From positions 1 to 64,000 of the forward strand of contig JARGSG010000033.1 in the NCBI GenBank assembly GCA_030374805.1: a stretch of 64,000 nucleotides of DNA. The letters run 5' to 3'. Both the position numbers and the translations under genes were made by a program. This DNA comes from Gracilaria gracilis. Taxonomy: Eukaryota; Rhodophyta; Florideophyceae; Gracilariales; Gracilariaceae. The notes under the pieces were generated by a model, which searched no databases, was not told where the DNA came from, and saw only the letters and a program-made list of their open reading frames with translations. Below, piece after piece: positions 42,946-52,320 of this stretch. Every line of letters begins with the position of its first letter. Position 1 is the stretch's first letter.

Positions 42946-44891
42946 TTGACAACACACCACTCCAGAATCTGTCATGTTGCACCTTCCTGTTGCACTGGCG
43001 GCTCGCTACCGCCTATAGATTTTCGAGGAACGAAGAAGTGGGTTTATTTGAACGAGAGTGAGCGGAAGGATGATCCAATTTGCAATCAGCGTAGGTACTT
43101 AGCTACGCTGGATTTTTCCACCGCTTCGCCGTCGTCGCGCAGCGTCGCCGCCGTCGATTGCGTTTTGTTTCGCTCTCACATCACGCGATCGGTGGCGGCG
43201 AACTTTTCGTTTCAAGTATTGTGCATATCCGTGCTGCGCTCCTCTGGCCTCCGTATCCTCTCCGTACTGCTCTCTTCTGGCCTCCACTTTGCTGTTATCC
43301 GACGGTCGTCTGTACTTCGCGCACCGCCCCTCCTGCATTTCCGCGACTCCTTACCGTTTTCTGCGCCACCCCTTTCCCGCCTCTCCGGTGCGCCGCCGTC
43401 GTCGAATGCTTCTTGTCTGCCGCCGCCGTCGTGGGTTGCCCTCCTCGGACTGCCGCCGTCAACTGCCTCTCCCCAGCCGTCATCGTCGTCGACCGTCCCC
43501 CGCCGGCCGCCTTTGTCGTTGATTGCTTCTCTTCTGCCGCCTCGGTCTGCCATTGCCCGTTTTAGGCCGTTGCTGTCGTCGACTGCCCCTCGCCTGCCGT
43601 CAGCGTCTTCGACTGTCTCTCGCCGGCAGCCTCCGTCGTCCACTGCTTCTGGTTTTCCACCACGGTTATCGACTGCCCCCCGCCTGCGGCCGCAGCTACA
43701 TTCAGCTACGTAAAACCCCAGCAACCATACCGCCGTGGCTTTCCGTTTGCGCCGGACAAAGGCGCCTCGCCTCGCCGCGTCAGCGCGCGTTCAAAGCCGT
43801 GCACCGCCGAGCTGCCGCCTCAATGTCGCCCACAGCGCCATCGTCAAGCTCACCCGGCGTCGGCTGCCAAGCATACCACCGCCGCCGCGCGTTTCTGTTG
43901 ACCTGTGGATCCTGTGGACCGCCAGCTTTAGGTTCCGAACGCCCCGCGCTGCGATTCGGTTCACCCTAACCATGTCACGAGCCTTTCTCTATTTTAACCC
44001 TTCAATACGACTCCCGGGGTCTCCTCATTGCATCCTGGGCCACCGTGTCCCGCCACCTAGTTTTCCACGCCTCGCTTCTTGGGCTTACGTTCCTCCTCTC
44101 CTTAGTGTTGGCGCCTCTCCTGCTGGGCCTACGCCCCTCGCCTGCTGGGTCTTCGTGCCTCTCGCCTGGTTGGCCTCCCTGTCGCGTCGCTGTCGCTTGG
44201 CTCTCCGCGCCGCGCATGCTCGCCACCGCCACTCGTGGCGCCCCCGTTCCACCGCAATCCACCGCGACGCTTCCCCCCTTTCCCCGAACCGGCGCCCATT
44301 GTCACCCTTCCGTCCCGCCGCTGCGCTGCGCGGCCGTCCGCTTTGTCTTGCTATCAACCCCTTGGCTTTAGTGCCTTGCCTCCCGCGCTATGGCCTTTTG
44401 CCTTGTGGGTATTCGATTCTTAGGCCTCAGCGCCTTGGATCTTGGGAATTCGTCCCTCGCCTTCTCGGGCTCTACAGTCCGCCTCCGGGACCTCCCCACT
44501 TCGCCCTACGGGATTCTTCCGCTCGCTTTCTGCACCTCTTCGCCTCGCCCCATGGGCCTGCTTGCGGGTTTCACACCGCTTGGTGCGGCCCAGCACGCGA
44601 CGACCTGACGTAGCGTGCCTCTGCGCCGCGCGCCACCGATATGGAAACGACCCCGGGCTCGAAGGCGCGCCGATTGCACGCCTTCAGCTTGTTCAGCCCA
44701 GCTCTCCATTGTCAAGCGAGCGGCAAAATGGAACTACTTCTTCTGCATGTACCGGTTGGTGGCCTGTCGCATATTATTTTACAAAGCTCTACTTCTCAAC
44801 ACACATTCCATTACTTGTAGAGCAAAACAGCACCGTGCTCGGTACCTATTTTCCTGTCTCCAGGCTCTGGACTCCCGTTGGGATGATGGCT
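42946..44891. repeat. GC-rich minisatellite region, right arm
   Basis: Copy of 400-2344. The repeats of about 30-33 bp lie at roughly 43381-43701. The long frame of the left arm is interrupted here, which argues against it being coding. Confidence 0.6.
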
Positions 44892-45813
44892 TGTGATGTT
44901 GATGATGGACCCTACATATGGGTGAAGTTCGGATGACTTGAAGTGAACCTTGTTAGGTGGATTGGATTATGGAACCATTGCATGGTGTTGAACACGTGGA
45001 AATTGTGTAGATTTAGTTGAGTGGAGTCACTCATGAGGCCCCTGATAGTGGGTTGGCCACGTGTGTGGATCTCAAGAAGTGTGCACTATTTTAGTAATAA
45101 TATTTAGTTTAATATGCACTAGGCATATAAGCCCGGGTGATCTCACCCTGGAGCCAAAATGGTAAAGTTACCTGAGTCGCATCTTCTTCCTGTAGTACGT
45201 GGTCTTCATCCCGAAGATTGGGCTATGAGTAGTACTGCCTACGTAGGTTCACGCCTCCATTTGGAGAGTAAGCACGACTGGTCTCGGTATACTCACCCCT
45301 CAGGGTCCTTTAGGAAGCTACTGTGCACCATTTTCTGACTCATTTCAGTCTTTGTCCCATCATTTGGTCCTGTTCAGTTATCTTCGCCGTGATATCGGAT
45401 CGTTTATTGGATATATCGTTTCCTGCTACAGGCTTTGCTTCCGCCCCTGTATAGGGTTATTTTCGGCTTTGGTTGCCGTCGTCGCTCCGCCTCGGGTCTG
45501 ATCCGCCGGTTGGCACGACCCTTGGCTCCGCTCGGGGTGTCTGTTACTTGGAGTACTCCCCCGTTTGTACGGGTTCTCTACCTCTTTTTCCCCCTTTTCT
45601 TGCACCATTTCTTTGGGGTTTCCTGTGCTTCACTACCGATCACCGCTTCCTCATGGTTTTTACCTCTGCAGGTTCTTCCAGTACCGTCTCCGGTTTACAC
45701 CCGGCTGCCACTCGGCATGCGCACGGGCAGAGGGCTCTTTTGCTGAGTTCGCCCATACAGGGAGTGGGACTCGAACATCCCATGGACGTTCCCTTTCAGG
45801 GTGTTGCTCCACA
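44892..45813 (+). mobile_element. 5' LTR of family C
   Basis: Starts TGTGATGTTGATG and ends GGGTGTTGCTCCACA, 922 bp. It shares blocks with the D-type LTRs: the ACTGCCTACGTAGGTTCACG stretch, a CAGGGTCC stretch, and the segment GTACCGTCTCCGGTTTACAC near its end. Two CACGTG boxes lie in the first 170 bp. Confidence 0.85.
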
Positions 45814-45815
45814 TT

Positions 45816-45834
45816 TGGTCTCCCGACCTAGAAG
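45816..45834 (+). other. Primer binding site, family C
   Basis: TGGTCTCCCGACCTAGAAG, two bases after the LTR, identical to families A and B. Confidence 0.9.
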
Positions 45835-46029
45835 GGCTTGTGTCACTTTGTGAAGTACTCTTTTGAGAATGGAATCTTGAAGATTGGGATTCCCCTTTTT
45901 GGGAGATTGATTTCGATTGACACCGAGTTTCGGTTCTGTTGGAGTCACTCCTTTGTTTCTTTTCGCTTTTCGGAAAATCGTGATTAACGTTTTCGTTTTC
46001 ACCGAGTTTTCGGTTCGTATGATGCCCTA

Positions 46030-47182
46030 ATGATGTCGAGGGATGATCCATGGAATGGTTCCTCGCCTTCGGAAGGTTCTGATGACTTCCCTTATTCGGG
46101 TTTGTATTCTGTGCCCGAAGGGATTGGTGTTCATGAAATCTCATCCGGTTCTCGGAAAGTGTTGTTCTTTTTGTCGTTTCCCCAAGCTGGGTGGTCTTTT
46201 GATCCCACGCCGGTGGTTCTTGGATTATCCGACTTTCGGAATACTGACGCTGTTGGTTTCTCCAGGTTGGAGTCAGCTACCAAAGATTTGATTTTTGGTC
46301 TAGGCTCCCTGTTGGAGGGGCTGCTGAATCTCAGACGAGATATTTCCGATATCAAGCTCCGAGATGTGTCGGCAGATGTTCGCGAGTTGCGACTGAGTGT
46401 TGCCTCGAGTATTCAGAGGAGTGGTTTTTCAGAAGCCTCTTTTGAGTAATTAACTGTGAAGTTGAACCGTATCGGTGAACGTTTAGAGTCTTTCGAGGAA
46501 GACTCATCTACTTCGGATTCAAGTTCGTTGGCCGACTCATCGGATAGAGAACGCCGTATCCGGAAGAATGGCAAACGTTCCCGTTCACACGGCCAAGGCT
46601 CTCAAACGAGAAAAAAGAAAAGCCTACGAAGTCATCTCGGTTGTTTTTGGTCACCAGAAGTCGGTACTTTCTCATTTGAGCACGTCTGACACGGAGACTT
46701 CCACGTCAGAGGCGTCATTTGATGATGGAGAATGATCCCGCTTTCAACGGTGAAGGCACCCATGACGGGTTTCGACGAATTGCTATAGCAATGAACTCCT
46801 CTGAGTACCCAAACCCGAGATCAGGTACACTACGCCGCAACGCAATGTGCACGTTCGTTTGTATGGCAAATCGACCACGGTGATATGTTCCCAGTGCTAC
46901 AGGCTAGGACATATTGCACCGCAGGGCACCCTCCCACGTTGGGATAGGTCAACCATTATTGGGTTTTATGAATTACTTTCACCAGAAGACAAAGCTCGAG
47001 TTTCGAGAGTGCCCTACGGGATCGCGGTGAAGAACCGAAACGGTGCTGGAAATATTGGAAATATCGCGACGGTTCAGAACCAAGGTCTGGTGAAAGCAGC
47101 CGAACCCAAGACCGGGGATTTCTCAGTTCCCCAGGATGGGTTTTACCCGAGTCAATCGGTGATGACTTCTCCGAAAAACTGA
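46030..47182 (+). pseudogene. Family C Gag, decayed
   Basis: The frame from ATG 46030 meets a TAA at 46447-46449. It resumes in frame through a Ser/Asp and Lys/Arg-rich stretch, then shifts frame after 46640. A later frame (46847-47182) holds a zinc knuckle CSQCYRLGHIAPQ in which the last Cys is replaced by Gly; element D has an intact knuckle at this place. The following block (LSPEDKARVSRVPYG) matches D Gag (LTPEEQARVPRTSY). Confidence 0.75.
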
Positions 47183-47336
47183 TATCGGGAGCCTCCCATT
47201 CGGGAGAGGTGACCTGTGAACAGGGGTCATTGTAGCCTGAGGCGTCCTAGCCTCGCTCCCAGATGAAGATCCTTTCTAGGAAGATATTTTTATCCTTATC
47301 GGATTCGCACCCTGAGATGGGTCAAGTCGAACGGCC

Positions 47337-47579
47337 GTGGATACAGAAGAGCAATCCGAAGTATTTGGACCTCGTTATGATGCTCTCGAAGAGAAGTATA
47401 AGGTTCTGGCCGATTTCGGCTTCTCTGACCATCTCATGGTTCGTCATATCGCTCTTTTGGATACTGGAGCCGGTCCCAACTGTACACTGGACTCGTTTCT
47501 TCTAGAGAAGTTTCATGAATGTATCCGTTACGGTCCCCTGATGGAAATCGCTAATGCAAATAATAACCCATTCGGGTAG
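47337..47579 (+). pseudogene. Family C protease fragment
   Basis: Contains LLDTGAGPN and RYGPLMEIANANNNP, matching D protease (VLDTGAAPN, RYGPSMDISDANNNP). It then stops at a TAG (47577-47579). The sequence up to 47859 shows no further continuous frame and is decayed. Confidence 0.8.
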
Positions 47580-47859
47580 TGCAAGTGTTATGCTGACACC
47601 CGTGTTTGGGGTTAATATGTTTCATGTTCCTGGTAGGGGTTTTGCCTCAACGTCTGAGGATGAGGTTCATTTTTGACACCTCCATGGGTTCATGACTAGT
47701 TCCTATCGCCAGGATGATGTTGGTTGATTTTTGTTTGCGATTTCTGAGTTGTTCACTCTTCGCTCACGGCGGAACGGTTCTTTCCCTGCAAAGGTACTGT
47801 ACCCTAAGGAAGGGATGTGAATGACACCCTCAGGTTGGTTGTTTTTCGATGCCTCCAAC

Positions 47860-48854
47860 TGTAGAGCAAACCCCAAAGAGGGTACGTGTCCACCAGGGTG
47901 TCCAATTCCTGCTCCCACAAAAGGGCGAACTCAGAAGTAGAGCCCTCTGCCCGTGCGCGTGCCGCGTGGCAGCCGGGTGTAAACCGGAGACGGTACTGGA
48001 ATAACCTGCAGAGGTAAAGAAGAGCGTGGACCTAGAGAAAAATAACCGACGACGGATCAAGAGAGAACGAGTCTAGAAGTGGAGCGAACGGTGCCGTAAG
48101 ACGGTGTAATGCTCCTACTGAGAACCACACGAGCGAAGCTACGGCCCGTGCCAACGGCGGGAACAGGGCCGATAGCGGAACGAGACAATCACACGAGTGT
48201 CCAGATATAACTCTATACAGAGGCGAAAACGAGGCCTGCATCAGGAAAACGATGAACTGAACAAAGATCCGGTACTTCGGTGAACGAAAACAAATACAAC
48301 CTGATACTGGGGTAATTAGCGAAACAAGCCAGAAACGGGTAGTAAAGAACTTCCTGAGGGACCCTGAGGGGTGATTGTACCAAGACCAGTCGTAATTACT
48401 CTCCTTAGAGGAGCCGTGAACCTACGTAGGCAGTAGCAACCATAGCCCAGCCTTTGGGATGAAGACCACGTACTTCAAGAAGAAGATACGACTCAGGTGA
48501 GTTTTACTTAGTGGCTCCAGGGCGAGATCGCCCGAGCATATATACTATCTACTCTATCTAGGGCTGCGCACTCCCACGAGGGCTCTACACGTGGACAACC
48601 CAGTGTCAGGGTGCCACAGTATCTACCCAGCGGGTGTGACGCCAAATATTTGGACAAATATGCCACAAGGCCCTACTGTACACCTATTTCATAGGTTCTA
48701 TCCCCGATTCACCCAACAATGTACGTCCCAACAATATTTCCAATTTCACCCGAAACGGGGTCCATATTCATAGTCTGACACGTCAGGGCTCAATGGATAG
48801 AGCTCCATTATGAGAACCTTCATTGTGCCGACATCGGATTGCCATTGCTCCACA
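47860..48854 (-). mobile_element. 3' LTR of element D
   Basis: In element orientation it begins TGTGGAGCAATGG and ends TTTGCTCTACA, 995 bp. The two ends form a 10-bp near-perfect inverted repeat. Its relatives are at 57764-58760, 59076-60070 and 63983 onwards. Confidence 0.9.
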
Positions 48855-48868
48855 TCTCCCCCTCCTTA
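48855..48868 (-). other. Polypurine tract of element D
   Basis: The minus strand reads TAAGGAGGGGGAGA directly before the 3' LTR. Confidence 0.8.
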
Positions 48869-48935
48869 GCCAAGGGTTCGCCCTTTGGTCGGCGGGAAGG
48901 CGCCGGCGACCGGTACGTAAATACTGATCCTCAGA

Positions 48936-50852
48936 ATGGCGGACTCCGAGACTTCGGCAATACCTTCAGAGCTTCCTGAGCCAACGCGTGGTACACGACA
49001 TTACTCTTCTCCGACTTCGCGGCAAAAACTCTTATCTTCAACCTTCTCTCCTACACCAGGCATGAATCCTTTCGCAACTAACCCGCTTCCGTGGAACGCT
49101 TCCTCAAGTGCCTCACAGGCGGGTTCTTCGAGTGCTGCTCCCGTCGAGAACCTTTCCTACTTAGGCTTTCAACAACTTCCTATGCAAGCGTCATCTCAGT
49201 TCCATTCGTCCCAAGCTATGGTGCCAGCTCATCAACCCTCGGGGTATCAGCAGTCTCCTTACCAAATGGCAGGCTCGTCCGGATATTTCGGCGGGTTTAA
49301 CTTCATGCCCCTCCCTCAAGAAGGTTCTCACGCACAGCCACAGTACCATCTATCTGGTTACCAACCTCCTGGCTACTTCTCCAAACAGGGCGCTCAACCT
49401 GGACAATCCTCGCAAGGCTACGAACCCGCAGCGCCTCCTCAGGCTCCCGATATCGACGCAGTGGCGTGGAACTCCGAGCAAGCGATGCCGTTAACGGTCA
49501 ATGCCAGGGGCTGGATCAGCTTGGAAAGTCTCCGTTTGAGACGGCCTCGGCAGCATGGAGAGGTGTATTGCCGTGCGCTTTGGTTCCATCCGACCTCCGT
49601 AGCCGACGAGGCTCTTACTGACTCGTATGCTGAGAACGGTTATCTCCCAGGTGGGCTCCATCGCGAAGTTGCTCGGTCCAGAAGCTGGCGTCTCCGGGTG
49701 GCGGTCGATCCCCTGCACCTGTTCTGTGCGGGCGGTGATTCCCTTAGTCGCACTAGGGCACTGTGGGCTCGTACTGGCTATGAAGGAGCTAGCCATGTTC
49801 GATCGGATCACTTGGTACCGTTGCGGTTCAACTTTGACGTGTCACATTTCCGAACTTTCGGCGAGATATCCTACGGATACGCATTAGCGAAGTTCAACGA
49901 GTCTCCCCATAGGGCTGAGGTACCGAATGTGGTCGACGGTTTGCTTCTCCGTAGTCGTCCCCTTCTTCGGGCGGAATTCCGATACCTTCGGCGATCATCC
50001 AATGATTTCTTGTGGAGCTTTGAGCGCCATGTTCGGCTCGAGCGAAGCTTGCGGTCCCGTCGAGGGTTCCTGATTCCGTATCCACACTTGGAGGCTGAGC
50101 AATTGCGCTACAACTCCCTGCCGGGGCGAGACGCTGCGCTTCCCAGCTGTTGGGCGAATGTCGAGGTCCCGCGAGGGTGCTACGCCGAACTTCCTCCATG
50201 CCTCTACTATGTAGGCTGTAGAATGTTGAACGATCCCTGCTCTGGGTACTGGACGCTCTTTGCGGTGGAGTGGGGTGCCCGCGTGGCGGTACATCTCCTG
50301 TGGGATACGTACGATCATTACCATCTGTGGTATCTCCCTCCGATGCTCCGATGGATTATCCGGCGACAGGATCTGTCTATACCCTTGGGGTCCGATTCCA
50401 ACCAGGAAGAGGTTCACCTGCTCCTACGCTTCATCGAGGCCGTCGATTGGGACCGGATTCCGGTGCACTGGCAGCCAGAAGGTGGTCCTCGCGGCAAAGA
50501 CCGATCACCGGGAAGAATATCCACCCGTTCGGGGACCTTCGCGTACTACAATCCGTGGGAACGGCAAATGATCTCCGAAGCTCATGCCAGAGCAATGATG
50601 CGGGCCCCTAGGGCTATACCGATTGGACAATTGACTGGGTTCGTATTCCCTGATGACTATGGGCCTCTAGCGGACTGGGTCGATCCCTCCTTAGAACATG
50701 GTGCTGGTGAGGTGGTGGACGACGACATCCCCCTCGTGGGTGTTCCGAATACGGGCGCTGACGCGGCACAGGTCCCTGCGAAGGGCACTCAAGCTCCCGC
50801 GGGTTGGGGTCTTGCGACGCCGGCTCCCGGAAACAACGCTGGTCACCAGTAG
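48936..50852 (+). CDS. Antisense accessory ORF of element D
   Basis: This intact 638-codon frame runs opposite to gag-pol from an ATG at 48936, 81 bp inside the polypurine tract. The first 190 residues are low complexity, rich in Ser, Gln, Pro, Gly and Tyr with repeated SGY and PGY units (HQPSGYQQSPYQ, YQPPGYFSKQG). This composition is like prion-like domains that drive condensation. Residues of about 200-560 look folded, with many Trp, Tyr and Arg (VEWGARVAVHLLWDTYDHYHLWYLPPMLRW). A Pro/Ala/Gly tail closes it. No known domain is recognised. It occupies the same position as the antisense ORF of element B, though I see no clear sequence similarity. Its intactness in an element with a broken gag argues for selection or recent origin. 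Confidence 0.72.
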   Translation: MADSETSAIPSELPEPTRGTRHYSSPTSRQKLLSSTFSPTPGMNPFATNPLPWNASSSASQAGSSSAAPVENLSYLGFQQLPMQASSQFHSSQAMVPAHQPSGYQQSPYQMAGSSGYFGGFNFMPLPQEGSHAQPQYHLSGYQPPGYFSKQGAQPGQSSQGYEPAAPPQAPDIDAVAWNSEQAMPLTVNARGWISLESLRLRRPRQHGEVYCRALWFHPTSVADEALTDSYAENGYLPGGLHREVARSRSWRLRVAVDPLHLFCAGGDSLSRTRALWARTGYEGASHVRSDHLVPLRFNFDVSHFRTFGEISYGYALAKFNESPHRAEVPNVVDGLLLRSRPLLRAEFRYLRRSSNDFLWSFERHVRLERSLRSRRGFLIPYPHLEAEQLRYNSLPGRDAALPSCWANVEVPRGCYAELPPCLYYVGCRMLNDPCSGYWTLFAVEWGARVAVHLLWDTYDHYHLWYLPPMLRWIIRRQDLSIPLGSDSNQEEVHLLLRFIEAVDWDRIPVHWQPEGGPRGKDRSPGRISTRSGTFAYYNPWERQMISEAHARAMMRAPRAIPIGQLTGFVFPDDYGPLADWVDPSLEHGAGEVVDDDIPLVGVPNTGADAAQVPAKGTQAPAGWGLATPAPGNNAGHQ

Positions 50853-51232
50853 TCTGGGCAGGGTGCCTGAGGGCGTGTAGTTCTGTCACTCAGATACGAT
50901 AAACCCAATTAGGCCACAGCTTGGCATTACTTCTCTCCTCCTGTAGAATCTTTCTCGTGTTCGAGCTTCTTTCATACTTCCTTCCTTTTCCTTCTTCATT
51001 TCCTAACCAGGATGCACTTCATTTCCATTCGTGGCAACATCTTCCTAGATACTTCATGACTTCTTACTTCTTAGTTCCGTTATACGGCGATGAACCGACA
51101 ATTCGGTGCGTTCTTTCTTTGTTCATACTGTACATAAGACCAACCTTATTGGTGTCTTCTTTTCTCTTCTTAGAGCTCCTCGCAACCTACCGCGTAGTGG
51201 CACACCATATTTACCACATGTCGGTGACAGTT
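50853..51232. other. Untranslated spacer between antisense ORF and chromodomain
   Basis: No supported gene. It probably holds the convergent 3' ends of the sense and antisense transcripts. Confidence 0.4.
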
Positions 51233-51481
51233 CTATCCCACTTGGGCATTATCCAGAGTTGGGGGTAATGCGGACTGGGTTCTTCGGTGATAAGCGATAA
51301 TCTTGGACCTCGGAAGGTGCTCAATTGGCTCCCAAATGTCCTGCTCTGGAGGATAGCTGTACCAACGGACGCGATAGATTACTTTCCAGTCCTGGGCAAC
51401 ACCGTGCTTCACGATACGATCGACCACGAAATCCTGTGGGTACACCCCGACGTCTTCGGTTCCTTTGGTTGTTCCCGACAT
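51233..51481 (-). pseudogene. Chromodomain of element D
   Basis: The frame contains a chromodomain: DFVVDRIVKHG, then YRVRWYSYPPEQDIWEP and HLPRSKIIAYHRR, with the aromatic cage positions present. It belongs at the C-terminus of integrase. Here it is in a different frame and 840 bp downstream of the end of pol, separated by frameshifts and a shared insert. Confidence 0.8.
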
Positions 51482-51784
51482 TGGGCTTTGCTTCTCTACG
51501 TAACCCGAGCGGGTACACGCAAGTAATAACGGGTTTCCGGCTTCGGTGAGGTGGGGGTGTCTCGTTGATGAGAGCGCTAACCGTCAAGACGAGGAATGGC
51601 TAACTTCCGTTTCCAGCTGCCAATCTCCACGAAAGTAGCTTCTGGTGAAAGCTCTTCACTTCCAGAGTCCGGTGAACTAACCTTTTTTCCCAGCGGGCAT
51701 CATCTTTAACTAACGACGACGTTCCTGATCCAGGCAAAGTTGCTTCTCGACGCGGGAGAGCCGTTGCAACGGAGATACTGCGTT

Positions 51785-52250
51785 TGAACACTCGCTGTGC
51801 AGGGTGGCGGATTCACCGGGCCACGGCAACGTACCACCCTATTGCACCTGGCGGCGGGTTGCAACAATGCAGCGCCATGTGATTGGCTCCGCACTCTGCC
51901 ACGTTATGGAGTGCAACGCATCCCTTTTGGGCGACAAACCTGCCAAGTGGCCATGTGCACTATCGTCTGATTCCGGAAACGCCATGCGCCGTGGCAAGCC
52001 AAAAAATCAAGTAAATTAATTTGGCGTGCCACTCTGCACCCGCGCGCGCGCATGCGCATGCACCCCCAGCCGCTGGCACTCAAAAAATTAAGTATTTTGG
52101 CCGGCCACTGGTACGTGCAATTTTGCACACGCGAGCGGCACTCCTGCAAATTATCTCCCGATGACGGCGCGCTTCTCACGGAGACTTCTGAGCCCCACAG
52201 CGCACCTGTCAAGGTTCCTTTATGCATATTGCATGCGTCCACTCCCTGAA
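51785..52250. repeat. Insert shared by D and E, with alternating purine-pyrimidine tract
   Basis: About 430-460 bp, non-coding, and also present inverted at 61798-62227 in element E. It contains a GCGCGCGCGCATGCGCATGC-type tract able to adopt Z-DNA. The two ends are weakly similar in inverted orientation (TTGACAGG... against TTGAACACT...), as in a decayed MITE. Confidence 0.45.
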
Positions 52251-52320
52251 CCAGGCTCTACGACCCTATTCACAAGGATCCTTCACTTCACAACACCTGC
52301 TGTAGGTTCTTCCCATGGGG

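Larger units (their letters stand above)
32831..45290. repeat. Right arm of the giant inverted repeat
   Basis: Reverse complement of 1-12467 with scattered substitutions and a few small indels. The inner edge is sharp (TACCGAA at 32831-32837 pairs with TTCGGTA at 12461-12467). The outer edge is set only by the window start in the left arm. Confidence 0.97.
44892..47859 (+). mobile_element. Truncated Ty3/gypsy element, family C
   Basis: Order on the plus strand: LTR, primer site, decayed gag, decayed protease. It is cut by the 3' LTR of element D at 47860. It is related to D by its protease and Gag knuckle sequences. CCC-N3-6-GGG motifs are enriched, with about 12 in 1.9 kb of internal sequence by eye count. 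Confidence 0.85.
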
